A DNA stretch of 64,000 bases from Cyprinodon diabolis (Eukaryota; Chordata; Actinopteri; Cyprinodontiformes; Cyprinodontidae). The DNA lies in the NCBI GenBank assembly GCA_030533445.1, contig CM060070.1, positions 46,770,385-46,834,384 on the forward strand, in the 5' to 3' direction. Below, one piece after another: positions 1 to 13,900 of the stretch (position 1 is its first letter; each line of letters starts with the position of its first letter). The notes beneath the pieces were generated by a model. It ran no database searches, was not told where the DNA came from, and worked only from the letters and a program-made list of their open reading frames with translations. The position numbers were made by a program, and so were the translations under genes.

Positions 1-59
1 CCAAAGTCCACTATGACTCTGGAGGAGCTGTTTGGATCCACAGCTCAGGAGGAGAGTTA
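1..59 (+). other. possible C-terminal end of an unidentified plus-strand coding sequence
   Basis: Frame 1 reads PKSTMTLEELFGSTAQEES and then TAA at 58-60. The composition is protein-like and the frame is open from the window edge, and an AATAAA lies near 475. It is only 19 codons and I do not recognise it; chance is quite possible. Confidence 0.2.
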
Positions 60-182
60 AGATAATATCTGTTATTCCTCAATTTCTAAAATCCAGCCTT
101 TGGGGAAATGGGATGAAGACAAAGCAATTAAAACCTATTTTATCTATTTTCCACATCTCGTTTAAAGGTAGAGCAAACATGG

Positions 183-236
183 CGGTGGGGTGGGGTGGTG
201 GGTGGGGGGTAGGGTAGGGTGGTGGTGGGGGATGGG
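183..236 (+). repeat. G-rich tract (potential G-quadruplex)
   Basis: About ten runs of two to six G separated by T, TA or TGG within 54 bases. It satisfies G3+N1-7 quadruplex rules several times over. Confidence 0.7.
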
Positions 237-344
237 CTGTTGAGATGAAAACCAAATTTGAAATCTTAACTTTAATACAAAACAAAGTGTGTGGCAGAAA
301 ACTAACACTGTGCAACCTGAACGCAACATTACTGCAGAAAAACA

Positions 345-410
345 TGATGGTGGCAGCATCATGCTGTGGGGTTGCAGCACAGACAGGAACACTGGAAAAA
401 CAGGTCGGCA
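345..410 (+). mobile_element. Tc1-like transposase relic
   Basis: GGTGGCAGCATCATGCTGTG encodes GGSIMLW, the conserved block of Tc1-family transposases that precedes the second catalytic Asp. The surrounding frame is decayed. Confidence 0.5.
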
Positions 411-1632
411 GACTTCATACAGAAAGACCACAAACTACTTAGAGCTGTAGTTTTTAAAGGATCTGGTTCTGCACAATAAACCTTTCAGCCTTTTAGTAAT
501 AAAATCATTTGAAGATCAAGTTATTTTACTTCCGCTTCACTACTATGCATATTTTGTGTCTATCTTTTGCAGAATTCCTAATGTGTGGTTGTGATGTGTC
601 ATAGTTAAAAAGGGCCAAGAAGTGTGAAGAATTTGCAGGGTACAATAAACCCGGTCAGTTAAAATCAGGAATAAAAAGCAATATCACTTCAGCCTCGCTA
701 CTAGGAGCAAAATCATCTCTTTAAAGAAATATTTTAACAAAGCAGGTGTTAAATCATATTTCCTGCTTTCCTCTGTGAAGGTTCACCAGAGCTATCCGTT
801 CGAGTTGCAAGAAAAATACAAAAAAACCCAACAAAAATTCATCTTTAGCTCTGTTTGAGCAGAAGCCAAAAAATGTAACCTATAAATCTGTAAGCCAAAT
901 ACAAAAAGGCTTCCTGTAACTTTTTTAATCTAAGTGAGTAAACTGAAATCTTCTTTGAAGTTCTGCATATCTACTACAGATGTTGCAGCACTGACTTCCT
1001 ATGTAGGTGCGTGCTGTAAATCAGATGCAGTCGTTTCTCTGTGCCTGTGAGGATGGAAGGGATGATATAATCAAACCTGCAGAGTTCTTCAAAGAAAAAC
1101 TCGTCACTTGGTTTATAATGGCAGCACTCCTCCCAGCTAATTTCACAGGAAGGTGGGAACTGTTCTGGCGCGTTCCCACTTCCCCCATGTTGTTCTTGCA
1201 GTTTAACGGGAAGGAATATACTAAAGCACCATGGAGGGTCAGAGACTGGAAGAATCCTGCTGATTGCAGCATTCAGTGGATGCGCTTTTTTTAGAGTCCA
1301 AGTTTGCACAAAACAAAAGGAAACATTTGAACTCTCTAAGCCCACATGGCTTCCACACAGACCTCAAAGATGTTATCCTTTCACTAAAACAATAGGCAGT
1401 TATGATGCTGTGAAAAACTATTAGCCGCCTGAAAGCTTTCTACTGTTTTGTTTTCACACTTACAAGTTTCAGTTTAACAAACAAACTTTAATAGCAGAAA
1501 AAGAAAATACAAAATGTGTTTAAATCAGCAACTGTCCAGTTTTGATTGATTGACTTTATTGATCTCACACTGGAGAAATTTACTTGTTAAATCGGCTTGA
1601 TAGTTGAAAAGAAGAAGGTGCCAAAAGGAGGA
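411..1632. other. AT-rich sequence without a recognised feature
   Basis: Open frames of 95 and 123 codons overlap on opposite strands at 974-1345 but show no known domain. A TTTATTGATC stretch near 1556 resembles a common fish repeat end. Otherwise nothing seen. Confidence 0.4.
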
Positions 1633-1766
<134 letters not shown>

Positions 1767-1992
1767 GTGTGTATGTGTGAGTATATATATGGATATACTG
1801 TTTGTGTCATCCTGTCACTAGCTGGCACGTCACCCTATCAGCTCGCCATGCCTGATTGATAACGTACAACTCAACTTACTGCTAAACATATGCATATTTT
1901 TTTACTGACTCCACCCTTTAACTGACTCACAGGGTCTGACCAGGAGATGGTGCTTCTCTTTAGATCCTTATGTCCACAAATCAGAAATTGTA

Positions 1993-4900
1993 GGGGACCA
2001 GCCAAGGACCAACCATGGACCAACCAAAGACCAACCAAGGACCAACCAAGGACCAACCAAGGACCAACCATGGACCAACCAAGGACCAACCAAGGACCAA
2101 CCAAGGACCAACCAAGGACCAACCATGGACCAACCAAGGACCAACCAAGGACCAACCAAAGACCAACCAAGGACCAGACAAGGACCAACCAAGGACCAGA
2201 CAAGGACCAACCAAGGACCAACCAAGGACCAACCATGGACCAACCAAGGACCAACCAAGGACCAACCAAGGACCAACCAAGGACCAACCATGGACCAGCC
2301 AAGGACCAACCAAGGACCAACCAAGGACCAACCATGGACCAACCAAGGACCAACCAAGGACCAACCAAGGACCAACCAAGGACCAACCATGGACCAACCA
2401 AGGACCAACCAAGGACCAACCAAAGACCAACCAAGGACCAGACAAGGACCAACCAAGGACCAGACAAGGACCAACCAAGGACCAACCAAGGACCAGACAA
2501 GGACCAACCAAGGACCAGCCAAGGACCAACCAAGGACCAACCAAGTACCAGACAAGGACCAACCAAAGACCAACCAAGGACCAACCAAAGACCAACCAAG
2601 GACCAACCAAGGACCAGACAAGGACCAGACAAGGACCAGACAAGGACCAACCAAGGACCAACCAAGGACCAACCAAGGACCAGCCAAGGACCAGACAAGG
2701 ACCAACCAAGGACCAGCCAAGGACCAACCAAGGACCAACCAAGGACCAGACAAGGACCAACCAAGGACCAGCCAAGGACCAACCAAGGACCAACCAAGTA
2801 CCAGACAAGGACCAGCCAAGGACCAACCAAGGACCAACCAAGAACCAGCCAAGGACCAACCAAGAACCAGCCAAGAACCAGCCAAGGACCAGCCAAAGAC
2901 CAACCAAGGACCAGCCAAGGACCAAGGACCAACCAAGGACCAGCCAAGGACCAGGCAAAGTCCATCCAAGGACCAGCCAAGGACCAACCAAGGACCAACC
3001 AAAGACCAACCAAGGACCAGCCAAGGACCAACCAAGGACCAGCCAAGGACCAACCAAGGACCAACCAAGGACCAACCAAGTACCAGACAAGGACCAACCA
3101 AAGACCAACCAAGGACCAACCAAGGACCAACCAAGGACCAGACAAGGACCAACCAAGGACCAACCATGGACCAACCAAGGACCAGACAAGGACCAGACAA
3201 GGACCAACCAAGGACCAGCAAAGGACCAACCAAGGACCAACCAAGGACCAGCCAAGGACCAACCAAGGACCAGCCAAGGACCAACCAAGGACCAACCAAG
3301 GACCAACCAAGTACCAGACAAGGACCAACCAAAGACCAACCAAGGACCAACCAAGGACCAACCAAGGACAGGCCAAGAACCAGCCATGGACCAGCCAAGG
3401 ACCAACCAAGGACCAGCCAAGGACCAGCCATGGACCAGCCAAGGACCAACCAAGGACCAACCAAGGACCAACCAAAGACCAAGCAAGGACCAACCAAGGA
3501 CCAGCCAAGGACCAAGCAAGGACCAGCAAAGGGGCAACCAAGGACCAACCAAGGACCAGACAAGGACCAGACAAGGACCAACCAAGGACCAGCAAAGGAC
3601 CAACCAAGGACCAACCAAGGACCAGACAAGGACCAGCCAAGGACCAGGCAAGGTCCATCCAAAGACCAGCCAAGGACCAACCAAGGACCAACCAAAGACC
3701 AACCAAGGACCAGACAAGGACCAGACAAGGACCAGGCAAGGTCCATCCAAGGACCAGCCAAGGACCAGCCATGGACCAGCCAAGGACCAACCAAGGACTA
3801 CCAAAGGACCAACCAAGGACCAGCCAAGGCCCAACCAAAGACCAAGCAAGGACCAGCCAAGGCCCAACCAAGGACCAGCCAAGGACCAACCAAGGACCAA
3901 CCAAGAACCAGCCAAGGACCAACCAAGAACCAGCCAAGAACCAGCCAAGGACCAGCCAAAGACCAACCAAGGACCAGCCAAGGACCAAGGACCAACCAAG
4001 GACCAGCCAAGGACCAGGCAAAGTCCATCCAAGGACCAGCCAAGGACCAACCAAGGACCAACCAAAGACCAACCAAGGACCAGCCAAGGACCAACCAAGG
4101 ACCAACCAAGGACCAACCAAGGAACAGCCATGGACCAAGCAAGGACCAACCAAGGACCAACCAAAGACCAACCAAGGACCAACCAAGGACCAGCCAAGGA
4201 CCAACCAAGGACCAACCAAGGACCAGCCAAGGACCAGCCATGGACCAGCCAAGGACCAACCAAAGACCAGCCAAGGACCAGCCAAGGACCAACCATGGAC
4301 CAAGCAAGGACCAGCCAAGGACCAGCCAAGGACCAAGCAAGGACCAGCCAAGGACCAGCCAAGGACCAACCATGGACCAAGCAAGGACCAACCAAGGACC
4401 AACCAAGGACCAACCAAAGACCAAGCAAGGACCAGCCAAGGACCAACCAAGGACCAGCCAAGGACCAGCCAAGGACCAACCAAAGACCAAGCAAGGACCA
4501 GCCAAGGACCAACCAAGGACCAGCCAAGGACCAGCCAAGGACCAACCAAGGACCAGCCAAGGACCAACCAAGGACCAGCCAAGGACCAACCAAGGACCAG
4601 CCAAGGACCAACCAAGGACCAACCATGGACCAACCAAAGACCAACCAAGCACCAGCCAAGGACCAACCAAGGACCAACCAAGAACCAACCAAGGACCAAC
4701 CAAGGACCAGACAAGGACCAACCAAGGACCAACCATGGACCAACCAAGGACCAGACAAGGACCAACCAAGGACCAGCCAAGGACCAACCAAGGACCAACC
4801 AAGGACCAGACAAGGACCAACCAAGGACCAGCCAAGGACCAACCAAGGACCAACCAAGGACCAACCAAGGACCAGACAAGGACCAACAAAGGACCAGACA

Positions 4901-7900
4901 AGGACCAACCAAGGACCACCCAAGGACCACCCAAGGACCAGACAAGGACCAACCAAGGACCAACCATGGACCAACCAAGGACAAACCAAGGACCAGACAA
5001 GGACCAACCAAGGACCAACCATGGACCAACCATGGACCAACCAAGGACCAGACAAGGACCAACCAAGGACCAGCCAAGGACCAACCAAAGACCAAGCAAG
5101 GACCAACCAAGGACCAGCCAAGGACCAAGCAAGGACCAACCAAGGACCAACCAAGGACCAACCAAGGACCAGCCAAGGACCAACCAAGGACCAGACAAGG
5201 ACCAACCAAGGACCAGCCAAGGACCAACCAAGGACCAACCAAGGACCAACCAAGGACCAACCAAGGACCAGACAAGGACCAACCAAGGACCAGACAAGGA
5301 CCAACCAAGGACCAACCAAGGACCAACCAAAGACCAACCAAGGACCAGACAAGGACCAACCAAGGACCAGACAAGGACCAACCAAGGACCAACCAAGGAC
5401 CAGACAAGGACCAACCAAGGACCAACCATGGACCAACCAAGGACCAACCAAGGACCAGCCAAGGACCAAGGACCAACCAAGGACCAGCCAAGGACCAGGC
5501 AAAGTCCATCCAAGGACCAGCCAAGGACCAACCAAGGACCAACCAAAGACCAACCAAGGACCAGCCAAGGACCAACCAAGGACCAACCAAGGACCAACCA
5601 AGGACCAGCCATGGACCAAGCAAGGACCAACCAAGGACCAACCAAAGACCAACCAAGGACCAACCAAGGACCAGCCAAGGACCAACCAAGGACCAACCAA
5701 GGACCAGCCAAGGACCAGCCATGGACCAGCCAAGGACCAACCAAAGACCAGCCAAGGACCAGCCAAGGACCAACCATGGACCAAGCAAGGACCAGCCAAG
5801 GACCAGCCAAGGACCAAGCAAGGACCAGCCAAGGACCAGCCATGGACCAACCATGGACCAAGCAAGGACCAACCAAGGACCAACCAAAGACCAAGCAAGG
5901 ACCAACCAAGGACCAACCAAGGACCAGCCAAGGACCAGCCAAGGACCAACCAAAGACCAAGCAAGGACCAGCCAAGGACCAGCCAAGGACCAGCCAAGGA
6001 CCAGCCAAGGACCAACCAAGGACCAACCAAAGACCAGCCAAGGACCAACCAAGGACCAGCCAAGGACCAGCCAAGGACCAACCAAGGACCAACCATGGAC
6101 CAACCAAAGACCAACCAAGCACCAGCCAAGGACCAACCAAGGACCAACCAAGAACCAACCAAGGACCAACCAAGGACCAGACAAGGACCAACCAAGGACC
6201 AACCATGGACCAACCAAGGACCAGACAAGGAACAACCAAGGACCAGCCAAGGACCAACCAAGGACCAGACAAGGACCAACCAAGGACCAGCCAAGGACCA
6301 ACCAAGGACCAACCAAGGACCAACCAAGGACCAGACAAGGACCAACCAAGGACCAGACAAGGACCAACCAAGGACCACCCAAGGACCAACCAAGGACCAG
6401 ACAAGGACCAACCAAGGACCAACCATGGACCAACCAAGGACAAACCAAGGACCAGACAAGGACCAACCAAGGACCAACCATGGACCAACCAAGGACCAGA
6501 CAAGGACCAACCAAGGACCAGCCAAGGACCAACCAAAGACCAAGCAAGGACCAACCAAGGACCAGCCAAGGACCAGCCAAGGACCAAGCAAGGACCAACC
6601 AAGGACCAACCAAGGACCAGCCAAGGACCAACCAAGGACCAGACAAGGACCAACCAAGGACCAGCCAAGGACCAACCAAGGACCAACCAAGGACCAACCA
6701 AGGACCAACCAAGGACCAGACAAGGACCAACCAAGGACCAGACAAGGACCAACCAAGGACCACCCAAGGACCAAGCAAGGACCAGACAAGGACCAACCAA
6801 GGACCAACCATGGACCAACCAAGGACAAACCAAGGACCAACCAAGGACCAACCAAGAACCAGCCAAGGACCAGCCAAAGACCAACCAAGGACCAGCCAAG
6901 GACCAAGGACCAACCAAGGACCAGCCAAGGACCAGGCAAAGTCCATCCAAGGACCAGCCAAGGACCAACCAAGGACCAACCAAAGACCAACCAAGGACCA
7001 GCCAAGGACCAACCAAGGACCAACCAAGGACCAACCAAGGAACAGCCATGGACCAAGCAAGGACCAACCAAGGACCAACCAAAGACCAACCAAGGACCAA
7101 CCAAGGACCAGCCAAGGACCAACCAAGGACCAACCAAGGACCAGCCAAGGACCAGCCATGGACCAGCCAAGGACCAACCAAAGACCAGCCAAGGACCAGC
7201 CAAGGACCAACCATGGACCAAGCAAGGACCAGCCAAGGACCAGCCAAGGACCAAGCAAGGACCAGCCAAGGACCAGCCAAGGACCAACCATGGACCAAGC
7301 AAGGACCAACCAAGGACCAACCAAGGACCAACCAAAGACCAAGCAAGGACCAGCCAAGGACCAACCAAGGACCAGCCAAGGACCAGCCAAGGACCAACCA
7401 AAGACCAAGCAAGGACCAGCCAAGGACCAACCAAGGACCAGCCAAGGACCAGCCAAGGACCAACCAAGGACCAGCCAAGGACCAACCAAGGACCAGCCAA
7501 GGACCAACCAAGGACCAGCCAAGGACCAACCAAGGACCAACCATGGACCAACCAAAGACCAACCAAGCACCAGCCAAGGACCAACCAAGGACCAACCAAG
7601 AACCAACCAAGGACCAACCAAGGACCAGACAAGGACCAACCAAGGACCAACCATGGACCAACCAAGGACCAGACAAGGACCAACCAAGGACCAGCCAAGG
7701 ACCAACCAAGGACCAACCAAGGACCAGACAAGGACCAACCAAGGACCAGCCAAGGACCAACCAAGGACCAACCAAGGACCAACCAAGGACCAGACAAGGA
7801 CCAACAAAGGACCAGACAAGGACCAACCAAGGACCACCCAAGGACCACCCAAGGACCAGACAAGGACCAACCAAGGACCAACCATGGACCAACCAAGGAC

Positions 7901-10900
7901 AAACCAAGGACCAGACAAGGACCAACCAAGGACCAACCATGGACCAACCATGGACCAACCAAGGACCAGACAAGGACCAACCAAGGACCAGCCAAGGACC
8001 AACCAAAGACCAAGCAAGGACCAACCAAGGACCAGCCAAGGACCAAGCAAGGACCAACCAAGGACCAACCAAGGACCAACCAAGGACCAGCCAAGGACCA
8101 ACCAAGGACCAGACAAGGACCAACCAAGGACCAGCCAAGGACCAACCAAGGACCAACCAAGGACCAACCAAGGACCAACCAAGGACCAGACAAGGACCAA
8201 CCAAGGACCAGACAAGGACCAACCAAGGACCAACCAAGGACCAACCAAAGACCAACCAAGGACCAGACAAGGACCAACCAAGGACCAGACAAGGACCAAC
8301 CAAGGACCAACCAAGGACCAGACAAGGACCAACCAAGGACCAACCATGGACCAACCAAGGACCAACCAAGGACCAGCCAAGGACCAAGGACCAACCAAGG
8401 ACCAGCCAAGGACCAGGCAAAGTCCATCCAAGGACCAGCCAAGGACCAACCAAGGACCAACCAAAGACCAACCAAGGACCAGCCAAGGACCAACCAAGGA
8501 CCAACCAAGGACCAACCAAGGACCAGCCATGGACCAAGCAAGGACCAACCAAGGACCAACCAAAGACCAACCAAGGACCAACCAAGGACCAGCCAAGGAC
8601 CAACCAAGGACCAACCAAGGACCAGCCAAGGACCAGCCATGGACCAGCCAAGGACCAACCAAAGACCAGCCAAGGACCAGCCAAGGACCAACCATGGACC
8701 AAGCAAGGACCAGCCAAGGACCAGCCAAGGACCAAGCAAGGACCAGCCAAGGACCAGCCATGGACCAACCATGGACCAAGCAAGGACCAACCAAGGACCA
8801 ACCAAAGACCAAGCAAGGACCAACCAAGGACCAACCAAGGACCAGCCAAGGACCAGCCAAGGACCAACCAAAGACCAAGCAAGGACCAGCCAAGGACCAG
8901 CCAAGGACCAGCCAAGGACCAGCCAAGGACCAACCAAGGACCAACCAAAGACCAGCCAAGGACCAACCAAGGACCAGCCAAGGACCAGCCAAGGACCAAC
9001 CAAGGACCAACCATGGACCAACCAAAGACCAACCAAGCACCAGCCAAGGACCAACCAAGGACCAACCAAGAACCAACCAAGGACCAACCAAGGACCAGAC
9101 AAGGACCAACCAAGGACCAACCATGGACCAACCAAGGACCAGACAAGGAACAACCAAGGACCAGCCAAGGACCAACCAAGGACCAGACAAGGACCAACCA
9201 AGGACCAGCCAAGGACCAACCAAGGACCAACCAAGGACCAACCAAGGACCAGACAAGGACCAACCAAGGACCAGACAAGGACCAACCAAGGACCACCCAA
9301 GGACCAACCAAGGACCAGACAAGGACCAACCAAGGACCAACCATGGACCAACCAAGGACAAACCAAGGACCAGACAAGGACCAACCAAGGACCAACCATG
9401 GACCAACCAAGGACCAGACAAGGACCAACCAAGGACCAGCCAAGGACCAACCAAAGACCAAGCAAGGACCAACCAAGGACCAGCCAAGGACCAGCCAAGG
9501 ACCAAGCAAGGACCAACCAAGGACCAACCAAGGACCAGCCAAGGACCAACCAAGGACCAGACAAGGACCAACCAAGGACCAGCCAAGGACCAACCAAGGA
9601 CCAACCAAGGACCAACCAAGGACCAACCAAGGACCAGACAAGGACCAACCAAGGACCAGACAAGGACCAACCAAGGACCACCCAAGGACCAAGCAAGGAC
9701 CAGACAAGGACCAACCAAGGACCAACCATGGACCAACCAAGGACAAACCAAGGACCAACCAAGGACCAACCATGGACCAACCATGGACCAACCAAGGACC
9801 AGACAAGGACCAACCAAGGACCAGCCAAGGACCAACCAAAGACCAAGCAAGGACCAACCAAGGACCAGCCAAGGACCAAGCAAGGACCAGCAAAGGACCA
9901 ACCAAGGACCAACCAAGGACCAACCAAGGACCAGCCAAGGACAAACCAAGGACCAACCAAGGACCAGCCAAGGACCAGCCAAAGACCAACCAAGGACCAG
10001 CCAAAGACCAACCAAGGACCAGCAAAGGACCAACCAAGGACCAGCCAAGGACCAACCAAGGACCAACCAAGGACCAGCCAAGGACCAGGCAAGGTCCATC
10101 CAAGGACCAGCCAAGGACCAACCAAGGACCAACCAAGGACCAGCCAAGGACCAGCCAAGGACCAACCAAGGACCAGCCAAGGACCAGCCATGGACCAGCC
10201 AAGGACCAACCAAGGACCAACCAAGGGCTACCCAAGGACCAACAGAGGACCAGCCAAGGCCCAACCAAAGACCAAGCAAGGACCAGCCAAGGACCAACCA
10301 AGGACCAGCCAAGGACCAACCAAGGACCAACCAAGAACCAGCCAAGGACCAGCCAACGACCAACCAAGGACCAGCCAAGGACCAAGGACCAGCCAAGGAC
10401 CAACCAAGGACCAGCCAAGGACCAGGCAAGGTCCATCCAAGGACCAGCCAAGGACCAACCAAGGACCAACCAAGGACCAACCAAAGACCAGCCAAGGACC
10501 AACCAAGGACCAGCCAAGGACCAACCAAGGACCAGCCAAGGACCAACCAAGGACCAACCAAAGACCAACCAAGGACCAGCCAAGGACCAACCAAGGACCA
10601 GCCAAGGACCAACCAAGGACCAACCAAGGACCAGCCAAGGACCAGCCATGGACCAGCCAAGGACCAACCATGGACCAAGCAAGGACCAACCATGGACCAA
10701 GCAAGGACCAAGCAAGGACCAGCCAAGGACCAGCCAAGGACCAACCAAGGACCAGCCAAGGACCAGCCAAGGACCAGCCATGGACCAAGCAAGGACCAAC
10801 CAAGGACCAACCAAGGACCAACCAAAGACCAAGCAAGGACCAACCAAGGACCAACCAAGGACCAGCCAAGGACCAACCAAAGACCAAGCAAGGACCAACC

Positions 10901-13900
10901 AAGGACCAACCAAGGACCAACCAAGGACCAGCCAAGGACCAACCATGGACCAACCAAGGACAAACCAAGGACCAGACAAGGACCAACCAAGGACCAGCCA
11001 TGGACCAACCAAGGACCAGACAAGGACCAACCAAGGACCAGCCAAGGACCAACCAAAGACCAAGCAAGGACCAACCAAGGACCAGCCAAGGACCAAGCAA
11101 GGACCAGCAAAGGACCAACCAAGGACCAACCAAGGACCAGCCAAGGACCAACCAAGGACCAGCCAAGGACCAGCCAAGGACCAACCAAGGACCAGCCAAG
11201 GACCAACCAAGGACCAGCCAAAGACCAACCAAGGACCAACCAAGGACCAACCAAGGACCAACCAAGGACCAGCCAAGGACCAACCAAGGACCAACCAAGG
11301 ACCAGCCAAGGACCAACCATGGACCAAGCAAGGACCAACCAAGGACCAACCAAGGACCAACCAAAGACCAAGCAAGGACCAACCAAGGACCAGCCAAGGA
11401 CCAAGCAAGGACCAGCAAAGGACCAACCAAGGACCAACCAAGGACCAGACAAGGACCAGACAAGGACCAACCAAGGACCAGCAAAGGACCAACCAAGGAC
11501 CAACCAAGGACCAGACAAGGACCAGCCAAGGACCAGGCAAGGTCCATCCAAGGACCAACCAAGGACCAACCAAGGACCAACCAAAGACCAAGCAAGGACC
11601 AACCAAGGACCAACCAAGGACCAGCCAAGGACCAACCAAAGACCAAGCAAGGACCAACCAACGACCAACCAAAGACCAAGCAAGGACCAACCAAGGACCA
11701 ACCAAGGACCAACCAAGGACCAGCCAAGGACCAACCATGGACCAACCAAGGACAAACCAAGGACCAGACAAGGACCAACCAAGGACCAACCAAGGACCAG
11801 CCAACGACCAACCAAGGACCAGCCAAGGACCAGCCAAGGACCAGGCAAGGTACATCCAAGGACCAGCCAAGGACCAGCCAAGGACCAGCCAAGGACCAGC
11901 CATGGACCAGCCAAGGACCAACCAAGGACTACCAAAGGACCAACCAAGGACCAGCCAAGGCCCAACCAAAGACCAAGCAAGGACCAGCCAAGGACCAACC
12001 ATGGACCAAGCAAGGACCAGCCAAGGACCAGCCATGGACCAACCAAGGACCAACCAAGGACCAGCCAAGGACCAGCCAAGGACCAACCATGGACCAAGCA
12101 AGGACCAACCAAGGACCAACCAAGGACCAACCAAGGACCAACCAAGGACCAACCAAAGACCAAGCAAGGACCAACCAAGGACCAGCAAAGGACCAGCCAA
12201 GGACCAACCACAGACCAAGCAAGGGCCAGCCAAGGACCAACCAAGGACCAGCCAAGGACCAACCAAGGACCAACCAAGGACCAACCAAGGACCAACCAAG
12301 GACCAGCCAAGGACCAACCAAGGACCAGCCAAGGACCAACCAAGGACCAACCATGGACCAACCAAAGACCAACCAAGCACCAGCCAAGGACCAACCAAGG
12401 ACCAACCAAGGACCAACCAAGGACCAGACAAGGACCAACCAAGGACCAACAATGGACCAACCAAGGACCAGACAAGGAACAACCAAGGACCAGCCAAGGA
12501 CCAACCAAGGACCAGACAAGGACCAACCAAGGACCAGCCAAGGACCAACCAAGGACCAACCAAGGACCAACGAAGGACCAACGAAGGACCAACCAAGGAC
12601 CAGACAAGGACCAACCAAGGACCAGACAAGGACCAACCAAGGACCACCCAAGGACCAACCAAGGACCAGACAAGGACCAACCAAGGACCAACCATGGACC
12701 AACCAAGGACAAACCAAGGACCAGACAAGGACCAACCAAGGACCAACCATGGACCAACCATGGACCAACCAAGGACCAGACAAGGACCAACCAAGGACCA
12801 GCCAAGGACCAACCAAAGACCAAGCAAGGACCAACCAAGGACCAGCCAAGGACCAAGCAAGGACCAGCAAAGGACCAACCAAGGACCAACCAAGGACGAA
12901 CCAAGGACCAGCCAAGGACCAGCCAAGGACCAACCAAGGACCAACCAAGGACCAGCCAAGGACCAACCAAGGACCAGCCAAAGACCAACCAAGGACCAGC
13001 AAAGGACCAACCAAGGACCAGCCAAGGACCAACCAAGGACCAACCAAGGACCAGCCAAGGACCAGGCAAGGTCCATCCAAGGACCAGTCAAGGACCAACC
13101 AAGGACCAACCAAAGACCAACCAAGGACCAGCCAAGGACCAGCCAAGGACCAACCAAGGACCAGCCAAGGACCAGCCATGGACCAGCCAAGGACCAACCA
13201 AGGACCAACCAAGGACAAACCAAGGACCAGACAAGGACCAACCAAGGAACAACCATGTACCAACCATGGACCAACCAAGGACCAGACAAGGACCAACCAA
13301 GGACCAGCCAAGGACCAACCAAAGACCAAGCAAGGACCAACCAAGGACCAGCCAAGGACCAAGCAAGGACCAGCAAAGGACCAACCAAGGACCAACCAAG
13401 GACCAACCAAGGACCAGCCAAGGACCAGCCAAGGACCAACCAAGGACCAACCAAGGACCAGCCAAGGACCAACCAAGGACCAGCCAAAGACCAACCAAGG
13501 ACCAGCAAAGGACCAACCAAGGACCAGCCAAGGACCAACCAAGGACCAACCAAGGACCAGCCAAGGACCAGCCAAGGACCAACCAAAGACCAACCAAGGA
13601 CCAGGCAAGGTCCATCCAAGGACCAGCCAAGGACCAGCCAAGGACCAGCCATGGACCAGCCAAGGACCAACCAAGGACCAACCAAGGACTACGCAAGGAC
13701 CAACAGAGGACCAGCCAAGGCCCAACCAAAGACCAAGCAAGGACCAGCCAAGGACCAACCAAGGACCAACCAAGGACCAACCAAGAACCAGCCAAGGACC
13801 AGCCAACGACCAACCAAGGACCAGCCAAGGACCAAGGACCAGCCAAGGACCAACCAAGGACCAGCCAAGGACCAGGCAAGGTCCATCCAAGGACCAGCCA

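Noticed and set aside
974..1345. 123-codon minus-strand and 95-codon plus-strand frames as an osbpl1a or other exon
   Set aside because: They do not resemble the expected next osbpl1a segment (VRNFKLEQ in human), have no domain, and overlap each other on opposite strands.
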